Shown in pieces: positions 26,329-33,743 of a stretch of 48,390 nt of DNA; position 1 is the stretch's first letter, and every line of letters starts with the position of its first letter. Where the stretch lies: contig QHVC01000047.1 of the NCBI GenBank assembly GCA_003222205.1, positions 1 to 48,390 of the forward strand. The letters run 5' to 3'. The position numbers and the translations under genes were made by a program. The DNA comes from Gemmatimonadota bacterium (GTDB lineage Bacteria; Gemmatimonadota; Gemmatimonadetes; Gemmatimonadales; GWC2-71-9). Below the pieces are notes generated by a model. That model ran no database searches. It was not told where the DNA came from and worked only from the letters and a program-made list of their open reading frames with translations.

Positions 26329-26815
26329 CGGAACGCGGAACGCGGAAGTCGGAACGCGGAACGAACTGGGGAAGTTCTGTTCCGCGCTCCGCGTTCCGCG
26401 CTCCGCGTTGGGGTTCACCTTGATCGAGCTCCTCGTCGTGATCGTGGTGATCGGGATCCTCGCGGGGCTCGTGGGGCCGATGGTGTTCCGCAACGTCGGC
26501 GACGCGAAGATCTCGGCGGCCAAGGCGCAGCTCGAGCTGTTCGGGTTGGCCCTCGACCAGTACCGGCTCGACAACGACTACTACCCCTCGACCGCGCAGG
26601 GACTGGAGGCGCTGCGCACGGTGCCGCAGGGTGATCCCGCGGCCCACAACTGGCGCGGCCCCTACCTCAAGAAGCCAATCCCGCTCGATCCGTGGGGGCA
26701 TCCGTACGTGTATCGCTCGCCGAGTGAGAAAGACCCCAACGGCTACGACCTCTTGTCGTACGGGCGCGACGGTAAGCCGGGGGGCGACGGCGAGGACGCC
26801 GACATCATCCAATGA
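26312..26815 (+). CDS. gspG: Major pseudopilin GspG with unusually long leader
   Basis: 167 aa from GTG 26312. The processing site is G-FTLIELLVV with Glu at +5, preceded by a leader of 34 residues; usual GspG leaders are about 6-10. The mature protein has GLVGPMVFRNVGDAKISAAKAQ, PSTAQGLEAL, WRGPYLKK, LDPWGHPYVYRSP and YDLLSYGRDGKPGG, all hallmarks of GspG including the calcium-binding loop. The long leader is encoded by an inverted heptamer repeat (26328-26409), so the true start may be later, for example TTG 26407 giving a minimal leader. Overlaps: gspE stop on the left, ATGA with gspF on the right. Confidence 0.93.
   Translation: MSRNTSGTRNAEVGTRNELGKFCSALRVPRSALGFTLIELLVVIVVIGILAGLVGPMVFRNVGDAKISAAKAQLELFGLALDQYRLDNDYYPSTAQGLEALRTVPQGDPAAHNWRGPYLKKPIPLDPWGHPYVYRSPSEKDPNGYDLLSYGRDGKPGGDGEDADIIQ
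26328..26409. repeat. Inverted heptamer repeat inside the gspG leader
   Basis: Five direct heptamers GCGGAAC/GCGGAAG/TCGGAAC (26328-26362) are followed after 16 nt by GTTCCGC/GCTCCGC heptamers in reverse orientation (26379-26409). The arms can form a long hairpin between gspE and the gspG mature coding sequence. The sequence is open in the gspG frame and so is translated if GTG 26312 is used. Confidence 0.85.
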
Positions 26816-27996
26816 GTGCATTTCGGTATCAGGCCGCTCGGGACGACGGGGCGCTGGTGCGTGGGGTCATCGAGTCGACTTCGACCTCGGACGCCGCCGC
26901 CGTGCTCTCGGCTCGGGGGCTCTACCCGGTGTCGGTTGAAGAGTCCCCGACACCTGATACCTGGCACCTGTCGCCCCGAATTTCGGCGCAGCACCTGGCC
27001 ACGGTGTTCCAGAGTCTTGCGTCGCTCGTCGAAGCCGGGGTGCCCCTCGAGAAGGCGCTGCGTGCAACGCAGCCGCTGGCGACGGGAAAGCTGGGCGAAG
27101 CGCTAGAGCGCGTCGGAGCGCGGGTGCGCGAAGGCGCATCCCTGGGCACCGCGCTGGCTCAGGAGCACGGCCTGTTCTCCGGTGTGACGGTGGGATTGGT
27201 CAGGGCGGGGGAGCGCGGAGTGGGGCTGGATCGAGCACTGCAGCAGGCGGCCCTTCAGCTCGAGCGCGAGGCGGAGACGGTGGCGAAGCTGCGCGCGGCG
27301 CTTGCGTACCCGATGCTGCTCGCCGTGGTGGGAACAATCTCGGCCGGCGTGATCATGCTGTTCGTGGTGCCCAGGTTTGTGGCCCTGCTCTCGGACCTGG
27401 GGCAGGCGTTGCCGGTTGCCACGCGCATTCTGATCGGCGTCTCGGCCACGGCGCGGCGGTTCGGGTTGGTGATCGGGGCTGGCGCGTGCATCGGCACTGT
27501 CGCCGGGACACGGCTCATCGCCGCGCGACGGGCCGTGTGGCACGGTTGGCTGCTGTCGCTGCCGGTCGTCGGCCCCATCCGCCACGCCCTCGCTACTGCC
27601 CGAGCCTGCCGAACGCTGTCCGCGCTGTTGGGCACGGGGACACCGGCGCTCGCGGCGCTACAGATCGCGCGTGACGCGGCAGGCGACGAAGCGGTCGGCG
27701 CGCGCCTCGACGCCGCGCGCAGCCCGGTCGCAGAGGGCGGGGCGCTGAGCAACGCTCTGGAGGCGACGGGGGCTATGACCCCGGGCGCTCTGCAGCTGGC
27801 GAGGATCGGCGAAGGCTCCGGGCGCCTCGCGCCGCTACTCGCCAAAGCTGCGGAGCTCGAAGAGCGCGAGGCGGAGCGGCGGCTCAAGACGCTGGTGACG
27901 TTCGTTGAGCCGGCGCTGATCCTCATGTTCGCGGCGCTCGTCGCCTTTGTCGCGGCGGCGCTGTTGCAAGCCGTGTATTCCCTGAGGCCAGGATGA
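26812..27996 (+). CDS. gspF: T2SS inner-membrane platform protein GspF
   Basis: 394 aa; ATG 26812 overlaps the gspG stop (ATGA). It has the two repeated cytoplasmic T2SF domains, the first around residues 60-160 (FQSLASLVEAGVPLEKAL and GVTVGLVRAGERG), the second around 250-360 (LLGTGTPALAALQIARD). The membrane segments are LLAVVGTISAGVIMLFVVP, the region near VVGPIRHAL, and a C-terminal FAALVAFVAAALLQAVYSL. It forms the inner-membrane platform with GspC, L and M. The segment encoding SPTPDTWHLSPRIS at residues 43-56 comes from three ACCTG heptamers (26950-26970) and looks like an insertion between the N-terminal region and the first domain. Confidence 0.94.
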   Translation: MSAFRYQAARDDGALVRGVIESTSTSDAAAVLSARGLYPVSVEESPTPDTWHLSPRISAQHLATVFQSLASLVEAGVPLEKALRATQPLATGKLGEALERVGARVREGASLGTALAQEHGLFSGVTVGLVRAGERGVGLDRALQQAALQLEREAETVAKLRAALAYPMLLAVVGTISAGVIMLFVVPRFVALLSDLGQALPVATRILIGVSATARRFGLVIGAGACIGTVAGTRLIAARRAVWHGWLLSLPVVGPIRHALATARACRTLSALLGTGTPALAALQIARDAAGDEAVGARLDAARSPVAEGGALSNALEATGAMTPGALQLARIGEGSGRLAPLLAKAAELEEREAERRLKTLVTFVEPALILMFAALVAFVAAALLQAVYSLRPG

Positions 27997-28307
27997 CGAA
28001 GGCAGCGATCGCGAACCCCGGGCGCAAGCCCGGGGAAAGCGAAACGCGGCGGCGTGGCGTCACGCTGCTGGAGCTTGTGGTGACGCTTGCTCTGCTCGCC
28101 TTGATCCTCGGCGTGAGCGGGCTGGCGCTGGCGAGCCTGCGGCCGACGTCTCGGGCAGAGGCCGAGGGTCGGCTCCGACAGGCGAGGGCGGATGCGATCC
28201 GAGGAGGCGCCGCGGTGCGCGCGGAGTCGGTGCTGTTCCTGCCGGATGGAAGAGCGGTCGGTGAGGGTGTGGATCCTTTGACCGGAACGCCGCGTGCGAG
28301 CCGATAA
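27993..28307 (+). CDS. gspH: Minor pseudopilin, GspH-like
   Basis: 104 aa; ATG 27993 overlaps the gspF stop (ATGA). The leader is 22 residues and ends RRRG, followed by VTLLELVVTLALLALILGVSGLALASL, with Glu at +5. The globular part is very short compared with usual GspH proteins (about 150-190 aa) and ends LPDGRAVGEGVDPLTG. It was named GspH by position and by lack of GspG, I, J or K features, so the letter is tentative. The leader is encoded by a perfect GC-rich hairpin (28016-28035). Confidence 0.75.
   Translation: MTKAAIANPGRKPGESETRRRGVTLLELVVTLALLALILGVSGLALASLRPTSRAEAEGRLRQARADAIRGGAAVRAESVLFLPDGRAVGEGVDPLTGTPRASR
28016..28035. repeat. Perfect hairpin with GCAA tetraloop in the gspH leader
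   Basis: CCCCGGGC (28016-28023) and GCCCGGGG (28028-28035) enclose GCAA, a GNRA loop. It lies between the gspH start codon and the processing site and would be very stable in RNA. Confidence 0.85.
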
Positions 28308-28650
28308 CCGCGGCATCGCGCTCCTGGAGGTGCTCGCCGCGGTCGCGATCCTCGGCGTCGCGGGGATCGCCTTAGTCGAGCTAGTTGCGGGCGGGACGCG
28401 TGCGGTCGCGACGGCGCGCGCGCGCGAGCAAGAGCTTGGCGATGAGGACCGCCTGCTCGCGGCCTACACGTTGCTCAGGCGAGAGGACTTGGATCGGCGA
28501 TTGGGAGATCGGGAGGTCGGGCCGTACGTGGTGAACGTGCAGCGGCCGGAGCGGACGCTGTACAGGATCGCGATTAGAAGGAAGGAGGCACCGCAGGTGG
28601 AGGAGTTGGTGACGGTGGTATATCGAGCCGAGGTGCGTCGTGCACCGTGA
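28294..28650 (+). CDS. gspI: Minor pseudopilin GspI
   Basis: 118 aa from GTG 28294, overlapping the end of gspH by 14 nt. The leader MRADNRG is followed by IALLEVLAAVAILGVAGIALVEL with Glu at +5 and the ALLEVLxAxxIL pattern typical of GspI. The globular part contains LLAAYTLLRREDLD and YVVNVQRPERTLYRIAIRRKE. In the family GspI starts the tip complex with GspJ and GspK. Its end overlaps the gspJ start by 11 nt. Confidence 0.87.
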   Translation: MRADNRGIALLEVLAAVAILGVAGIALVELVAGGTRAVATARAREQELGDEDRLLAAYTLLRREDLDRRLGDREVGPYVVNVQRPERTLYRIAIRRKEAPQVEELVTVVYRAEVRRAP

Positions 28651-29185
28651 GCGCGGTTTCACCCTCATCGAGGTGATGCTCGCGTTAAGCCTCGGCGCCC
28701 TCGTCGTCCTTGCCGCCCACCGGATCTTCACCGGCGTCGTGGACGGCGTGGAGCGGATGGACGCGGCGCGCGCCGACTTGGACCGCGCCATGAACGCCCG
28801 CCGTTGGCTCACGGCAACGGTCGGCTCGCTCGCGGTCGGCGACCAGGATGGCCCCTTCGTCGGGAAGCCCGACCAGGTCGCCTTCGGGAGCTGGCAGCTG
28901 ACGCTCGAGGGGTGGCTGACACGCCGGCGAGTCGCCCTCGGCGCCGCGAACGGCCGGTTCGTCGCTGTAGCTCCACAGGGCGATCCGCTGGTGCTCGCGG
29001 ACAGCGTGCGTGACGTGCAGTTCGACTACCTGCTCGACCCCGGCGAGAATGCGACGTGGGTGCGGGAGTGGATCTCGCCGGTCTCGGCGCCGCTCGCGAT
29101 TCGAGTGCGCGTAACAAGGGGATGCGGGAGGGGGGAGAGGGGATGCGTGGATACGCTCCTGTTGATCGTGGGGCCACGCGGATGA
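28640..29185 (+). CDS. gspJ: Minor pseudopilin GspJ
   Basis: 181 aa from GTG 28640. The leader MHRERG precedes FTLIEVMLALSLGALVVLAAHRIFTG, with Glu at +5. The rest is a pseudopilin tip domain with WLTATVGSLAVGDQDGPFVG, FGSWQLTLEGW and VRDVQFDYLLDPG. It forms the pseudopilus tip with GspI and GspK. The stop codon overlaps the gspK ATG (ATGA). Confidence 0.85.
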   Translation: MHRERGFTLIEVMLALSLGALVVLAAHRIFTGVVDGVERMDAARADLDRAMNARRWLTATVGSLAVGDQDGPFVGKPDQVAFGSWQLTLEGWLTRRRVALGAANGRFVAVAPQGDPLVLADSVRDVQFDYLLDPGENATWVREWISPVSAPLAIRVRVTRGCGRGERGCVDTLLLIVGPRG

Positions 29186-29940
29186 CGCAGAGCCGCCGCG
29201 GGTTTGCGCTGATCGCCGTCCTGTGGGTCATCACCGCCCTGACGGCAGCAGTGGGCCTCGGCCTGGCCACTACCCGACTCGGCCAGCGAATCACACTCAA
29301 TCGGGTTGCGCTCGCGCGCGGGCGGTGGGCGGCCGAAGCCTGCCTCGCGATCGCGGCCGCCCGCTGGACCCAGGGGAAGCTCTGGGACACTACGACAGTG
29401 GACCTGGGTCGTGAGACGCGGTGCGTGTGGCGGGTGGAGGATCCGACCGCCGGGCTGAACGTCAACACGGCGGATGCCGAACCGCTCGAAAGGCTGTTTT
29501 CGGTTGTCGGTTCACGGTTGTCGGTGGACTCAGTCGTCCGGGCGCGGCCGTTCGAGAGCCTCGATCAGGTGGGCGACTCAGGTCTCCTCCCTTTCCTCTC
29601 TATAGACGGCCCTGGCACCGTGAACCTCAGCGCAGCGCCCCGGCAGGTGCTGCTCGCGTTGCCGGGTATGAGCCCCGAAGCCGTAGACCGCCTGCTCGGC
29701 CGCCGTACGTTGGGCCGCTCCTATCCCAGCCTCGATGCGCTCGCGGCGGATCTGTCTCCATCAGGGCGGGCCTCTCTGCTCGCACGCTACGCCGACCTCG
29801 CGCGCTCGACCACCCTCGGCGCCCCGCAGCTCGTGGTGACGGCGCAGGGTTGGGTCGAGGGTCAATTGCCGCGGGCGACGATCGAGGTGGTCGTGGTGCC
29901 ACTGCCGGAGCGGTTGGCAGTGGTGAGGAGGAGGATGTGA
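29182..29940 (+). CDS. gspK: Tip pseudopilin GspK
   Basis: 252 aa; ATG 29182 (ATGA with gspJ) was chosen over an upstream frame from 29056. The leader MTQSRRG is followed by FALIAVLWVITALTAAVGLGLA. Position +5 is Ala instead of Glu, as is normal for GspK. The globular part contains VEDPTAGLNVNTAD and helix-hairpin-helix-like LLALPGMSPEAVDRLLGRRT, typical of GspK. Four CGGTTGT-type heptamers (29501-29528) encode SVVGSRLSVD inside this domain. It caps the pseudopilus and in known systems regulates its length. Confidence 0.88.
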   Translation: MTQSRRGFALIAVLWVITALTAAVGLGLATTRLGQRITLNRVALARGRWAAEACLAIAAARWTQGKLWDTTTVDLGRETRCVWRVEDPTAGLNVNTADAEPLERLFSVVGSRLSVDSVVRARPFESLDQVGDSGLLPFLSIDGPGTVNLSAAPRQVLLALPGMSPEAVDRLLGRRTLGRSYPSLDALAADLSPSGRASLLARYADLARSTTLGAPQLVVTAQGWVEGQLPRATIEVVVVPLPERLAVVRRRM

Positions 29941-31214
29941 TGAGCCTCCACACGCTGAGGCGTGCGCTCGGCAAGGCGCTGCGCTTCAGCGCAGTGTCGG
30001 CCGAGCCCATGCTTTCAGCATGGGGACGGTGGCGGCCGGCGCTTGGTATCTCCGTCTCCTCCTCAGCCGTCCGCGCCGTCCTGGTCGAGCGGGGCAGGAT
30101 CCGCTGGGCTGGGCAGGCAGACTACGCCACGGTCGAGGACCTCGCCGAGGTCATCGCGCGGCTCGCCGGCGAGGCCGAGCGCCCGGTGTCGCGGGCGCGG
30201 ATCGTCTTGGAGCGGGACGTGCTCCAGCTCAGGAGCGTCACCCCGGCGCCGCCGCTTAAGGGCAAGGCGGTGCCGGGCTGGGTCGCTCTCGAGGCCGAGA
30301 GGCTGTTTCGCAAGAACGGCTCCCCACTCGTGACCGACGGCGTGATCGTGCCGCTGGGGAAGGACGCTGCAGCACTGTGGGCCGCCGCCGCACCGGAGCC
30401 GGTGGTGCGGGCGGTGCTCGACGGTTGCGCGCAGGCGGGACTGACGGTCGCGTCGCTTGGTCCCGCATCCGAGGTGTTGGCGCACGCCTTCGTGTCGATC
30501 CGCGACGGCCCACTCGTCATCCCGAGCGGCAAGTCGGCAGAGGCGATTGATATAGGCCCCTCGGGTGCGTGGCGGAGCCGGCTCGTACCGACAACCGACA
30601 GCCGAGAACCGCAATCACTCATTCCGGCCCTCCGCTCCCTCGGCGAATCCTTTGCGCCAGCCTTCGCCGCAGCGGTGGCCCTGCCGAGGATTCAGCTACT
30701 TCCTGCGGATACTCGCGCCGCGCGCGAGCGGATTGCCAGACGAAGGCTGCTGCGGGCCCTGTCCGTCACGATAGGTCTTTGGGTGGCAGCCGGGACGGTA
30801 TATGCTGGACGCCTCGGCTTGACGATCTCCCGCTCGACCCATCTGCTCGACGCCTCTCGGTCTTCAGTCGACAGCGTCCTTTCCTTACGGCGGGACCTCG
30901 ACGCCGCGGTGGCCACCCTCGCGACCATCGCCGGCGCCGAGCGAGATCGTTCCCGCCACCTCGGCCTGCTCGCCGCGCTCACCCGCGCGCTCGACGACTC
31001 GACGCACCTGGTCGCCCTGCGCATCGGTAACGACCACACGGTGCGGTTGGTGGGTTACGCGCCGCGAGCCGCGAAGGTGTTGGCGGAGCTCGAGAAGGTG
31101 GCGGCGCTGCGCGACACGCGATTCGAGGGGCCGGTGACGCGGGAAGGCCGGCAAGGGGGCAGTGGAGAGTGGGATCGGTTTGCCATCGTCGCCCGGTTGG
31201 AGAGAGTGCCATGA
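29940..31214 (+). CDS. gspL: T2SS platform protein GspL
   Basis: 424 aa; ATG 29940 overlaps the gspK stop (ATGA). The N-terminal part is an actin-like cytoplasmic domain (GISVSSSAVRAVLVERGRIRW near residue 37, SEVLAHAFVSIRDGPLVI in the middle). It is followed by an Arg-rich boundary and one transmembrane helix (RRRLLRALSVTIGLWVAAG, about 265-285). A periplasmic coiled coil and a ferredoxin-like domain follow (LVALRIGNDHTVRLVGYAPRA). In known systems GspL links GspE to the membrane platform. Four CCGACAA-type heptamers (30588-30615) encode PTTDSREPQS just before the helix and look inserted. Confidence 0.85.
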   Translation: MSLHTLRRALGKALRFSAVSAEPMLSAWGRWRPALGISVSSSAVRAVLVERGRIRWAGQADYATVEDLAEVIARLAGEAERPVSRARIVLERDVLQLRSVTPAPPLKGKAVPGWVALEAERLFRKNGSPLVTDGVIVPLGKDAAALWAAAAPEPVVRAVLDGCAQAGLTVASLGPASEVLAHAFVSIRDGPLVIPSGKSAEAIDIGPSGAWRSRLVPTTDSREPQSLIPALRSLGESFAPAFAAAVALPRIQLLPADTRAARERIARRRLLRALSVTIGLWVAAGTVYAGRLGLTISRSTHLLDASRSSVDSVLSLRRDLDAAVATLATIAGAERDRSRHLGLLAALTRALDDSTHLVALRIGNDHTVRLVGYAPRAAKVLAELEKVAALRDTRFEGPVTREGRQGGSGEWDRFAIVARLERVP

Positions 31215-31768
31215 CTTTGCGCGACAAGCGGGCTCTAGCCATGGGCGGCGCACTGGTGCTGGTCGCCGTGCTGGTCTTGGAGGTGTTTCCGTGGGTGGTG
31301 CGCTCAGTTGTGGCGCTCCGATCGCGGGCGCTCGCCCAGGCAGCCACCCTGGCACGGGCTGAGGATGTCCTCGTGCGCGAGCCCGAGGTGCGGGACTCCC
31401 TCACCCAGGTGTTGAGCCGGGTCGTCGCGCTGGCGCCCAAAGTCGTGGACGGCAAGACCGGCGCCGAGGCACAGGCGAGCCTGTCGGGCCTGGTGTCGCT
31501 GGTCGCCAATCGCCAACAGCTCAAAGTCGTGCGGCTCGATCCCCTCCCGGACTCCACAGCGGGGGCCTTCACACGCGTGGCGATGCACGCCGAGCTGGAA
31601 GGGGATGTGGCCGGCCTCACACTTTTCCTGAAGGCCGTAGAGACGGGAGACCCGCTGCTCACCGTCACGGCGTTGTCGGTGATGGCACCGGATCCCAACG
31701 CGCGGACTGAGGCGCTGCGGATGGAGCTTGACTTGGCGGGCTATTACCTGGCGCGAGGCGCGCGATGA
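31211..31768 (+). CDS. gspM: T2SS platform protein GspM-like
   Basis: 185 aa; ATG 31211 overlaps the gspL stop (ATGA). It has a short cytoplasmic start (MTLRDKRALAMGG), one transmembrane helix (ALVLVAVLVLEVFPWVVRSVV), a coiled coil and a periplasmic ferredoxin-like domain (LKVVRLDPLPDSTAGAFTRVAMHAE is split here between residues about 99 and 125). It stabilises GspL in known systems. The family diverges strongly, so the letter rests on size, topology and place between gspL and gspC. Confidence 0.8.
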   Translation: MTLRDKRALAMGGALVLVAVLVLEVFPWVVRSVVALRSRALAQAATLARAEDVLVREPEVRDSLTQVLSRVVALAPKVVDGKTGAEAQASLSGLVSLVANRQQLKVVRLDPLPDSTAGAFTRVAMHAELEGDVAGLTLFLKAVETGDPLLTVTALSVMAPDPNARTEALRMELDLAGYYLARGAR

Positions 31769-32250
31769 AAGGCGTGGGGGCGTGGGGGGCGGGGGCGCTC
31801 GGGCTCGTCGGCGTGGTCGCTCTTGGGACGGCGAGTCTCGCACCAGTTGGCGATGACGGTGACCGGTCGACGGTTGCCGGTTATCGGTCGTCGGTTACCA
31901 CACCGGCGCAACCGTATCCAGCGGAGTCACTCGGCACGGTTGTCATCTCGCGCGACGTGTTCAGGGTTACCCGTCGTGCTGCGGACGTCGCCTACGATCC
32001 CGTGCGCCTGGCGCAGGTTGCCCTCCAGCCTCCAGCGCCCAAGCCCGTGCTCGTGCTGACCGGGATCGTGTGGGGCGCCGAGCCGCAGGCGGTGGTCGAA
32101 GGATGGCCGGGCGTGGAGGGCCCGCGCGTCGTACGCGCCGGCGATGTCGTGAGCGGGCTCAAGGTCAAGCGGATCGACGGGACGCGGGTGACGGTGGTCG
32201 GGATGGATACCACGTGGGTGCTGCAAGTGAGGGAGCCATGGAAAAACTGA
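31765..32250 (+). CDS. gspC: GspC-like periplasmic linker protein
   Basis: 161 aa; ATG 31765 overlaps the gspM stop (ATGA). An N-terminal membrane helix (GAGALGLVGVVALGTASLA) is followed by a linker and then the homology-region-type domain, VLVLTGIVWGAEPQAVVEGWPG, VVRAGDVVSGLKVKRIDGTRVTV. There is no PDZ domain, so it is a short GspC. In known systems GspC contacts the N0 domain of the secretin GspD, encoded next. Six heptamers of NCGGTNN (31856-31897) make up the linker DGDRSTVAGYRSSV. Confidence 0.75.
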   Translation: MKGVGAWGAGALGLVGVVALGTASLAPVGDDGDRSTVAGYRSSVTTPAQPYPAESLGTVVISRDVFRVTRRAADVAYDPVRLAQVALQPPAPKPVLVLTGIVWGAEPQAVVEGWPGVEGPRVVRAGDVVSGLKVKRIDGTRVTVVGMDTTWVLQVREPWKN

Positions 32251-33743
32251 AACCCGTCGGATTGTCGGACGGTCGGACAGTCGGACTGTGGCTGGCCCTT
32301 GTGGCACTTGCTGCGCCGCTGCAGGCACAAGACACGGCGGCTGTCCGGATCGCAAACGACAGTGTCACGGTTCGGTTCGTCGAGACCGATCTGCGCGCGG
32401 TGATCCAGGCCCTCGGCCGTTATCTGCCGAAGCCCGTGCTGGTGGGCAACGTCCAGCCGGTGCGCGTCTCGCTGGAGACCCCAGGCCCCGTTGATCGCAA
32501 GACACTCGTCTCGCTCCTCAAGGGTCTTGTCGAATCACAGAGTCTCGACTTCACCGAAGACTCCTCGTTCTTTCGCGTTGGGCCGCGAGCACCTGACCGC
32601 CCGACCGCCGGACCGCCCGGGGGTGGGGGACCGGGGGGACAGGGGACCGCCGCAGTTCAGTTGTTCGTCGTTCGGTTGAAGCACGCCCGAGCTTCCGACG
32701 TCGCCGCCACGCTGAACCAGCTGTTCGGCGCCGGCGGAGAGTTCTCGGGTCGAGCGGGGCTCTCGACAGGCACGCTGTCCGACGAGCTGCGCCGCAACCA
32801 GGTGCCTCCGCAGCCCACGGGCGCCCAGCCCCCGCCCTCACCGTCCGTCAGTCCGACCGTCCGACGGTCTGCCTTGTCCGGTCCCGTCATCATCGTGCCC
32901 GATGAGCTGACGAACTCTTTGCTCATCCGGGCCGCGAAGGACGATTACGACGTGCTCGTGCAGGCGGTAGGCGAGCTGGACATCCGGCCGCTCCAGGTCT
33001 TGATCGAAGTGCTCATCGTCGAGGCGCGGCGCGACCGCACCTTCTCGATCGGCTCGAGTTTGTTCGTGCCACCGCAGCGGGTGGATCACGGCGACGGCAC
33101 GGCGTCCGTCAACGTCACGGGCGGCAGCCTCGGCGATTTCGTCTTGAAGCTCCTGAGCCTCGGCCACGCGGATGTGGATGCGACGATCACCGCGGCCGAG
33201 AGCCGCGGTGACGTGAAGATCCTGTCGCGTCCCGTGCTGCTCGCGTCGAATAACACCGAAGCTCGATTGCTCGTGGGGTCGCAGCGGCCGTTCGTCCAGG
33301 TGAGCCGCAGCCTCCCCACGGAGACGCCCACACGCGACCAAGTGGTGCAGTACCGGGATGTGGGCACGCGGCTCACGGTGCGGCCCACGATCAACCAGGA
33401 CGGGTACGTGTCGTTGCTCATTCAGCAGGAGGTGAACCAGGCGACGAGCGAGGTCGCGTTCGACGCTCCCGTGATCTCGACGCGCGAAGCGGCGACGCAG
33501 GTGCTGGTCAAGGACGGCCAGACGATCGTGATCGGCGGCTTGAAGGACGAGCAGCGGGATGTGACTCAGGGTGGGGTCCCGATCCTTTCCGGGATCCCGC
33601 TGATCGGGGGGCTGTTCGGCAGCGCCAGGAGGCAGAAGACGCAGACGGAGCTGTATCTGTTCCTGACGCCCAGGATTCTCAAGACCGATGCGGATGCGGA
33701 CAGTGTGACGGCGCCGCGGCTGCCGAAGGGGGTGGAGCGGTGA
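32238..33743 (+). CDS. gspD: T2SS secretin GspD
   Basis: 501 aa from ATG 32238, inside the end of gspC. The signal sequence is VGLWLALVALAAPLQAQ. An N0-type domain follows (VTVRFVETDLRAVIQALGRY), then one N-domain with KHARASDVAATLNQLFG and a second half after a Pro-rich insert (IIVPDELTNSLLIRA, VLIEVLIVEARRDR). The secretin core has RGDVKILSRPVLLASNN, VGSQRPFVQV, QYRDVGTRLTVRPTI, VKDGQTIVIGGLKDE and VPILSGIPLIGGLFG. This is the outer-membrane pore. Octamers GTCGGACN occur twice in frame: 32256-32287 before the signal peptide core and, reversed, 32843-32866 inside the Pro-rich insert SVSPTVRRS. The stop overlaps the GTG of activator 3. Confidence 0.94.
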   Translation: MEKLKPVGLSDGRTVGLWLALVALAAPLQAQDTAAVRIANDSVTVRFVETDLRAVIQALGRYLPKPVLVGNVQPVRVSLETPGPVDRKTLVSLLKGLVESQSLDFTEDSSFFRVGPRAPDRPTAGPPGGGGPGGQGTAAVQLFVVRLKHARASDVAATLNQLFGAGGEFSGRAGLSTGTLSDELRRNQVPPQPTGAQPPPSPSVSPTVRRSALSGPVIIVPDELTNSLLIRAAKDDYDVLVQAVGELDIRPLQVLIEVLIVEARRDRTFSIGSSLFVPPQRVDHGDGTASVNVTGGSLGDFVLKLLSLGHADVDATITAAESRGDVKILSRPVLLASNNTEARLLVGSQRPFVQVSRSLPTETPTRDQVVQYRDVGTRLTVRPTINQDGYVSLLIQQEVNQATSEVAFDAPVISTREAATQVLVKDGQTIVIGGLKDEQRDVTQGGVPILSGIPLIGGLFGSARRQKTQTELYLFLTPRILKTDADADSVTAPRLPKGVER

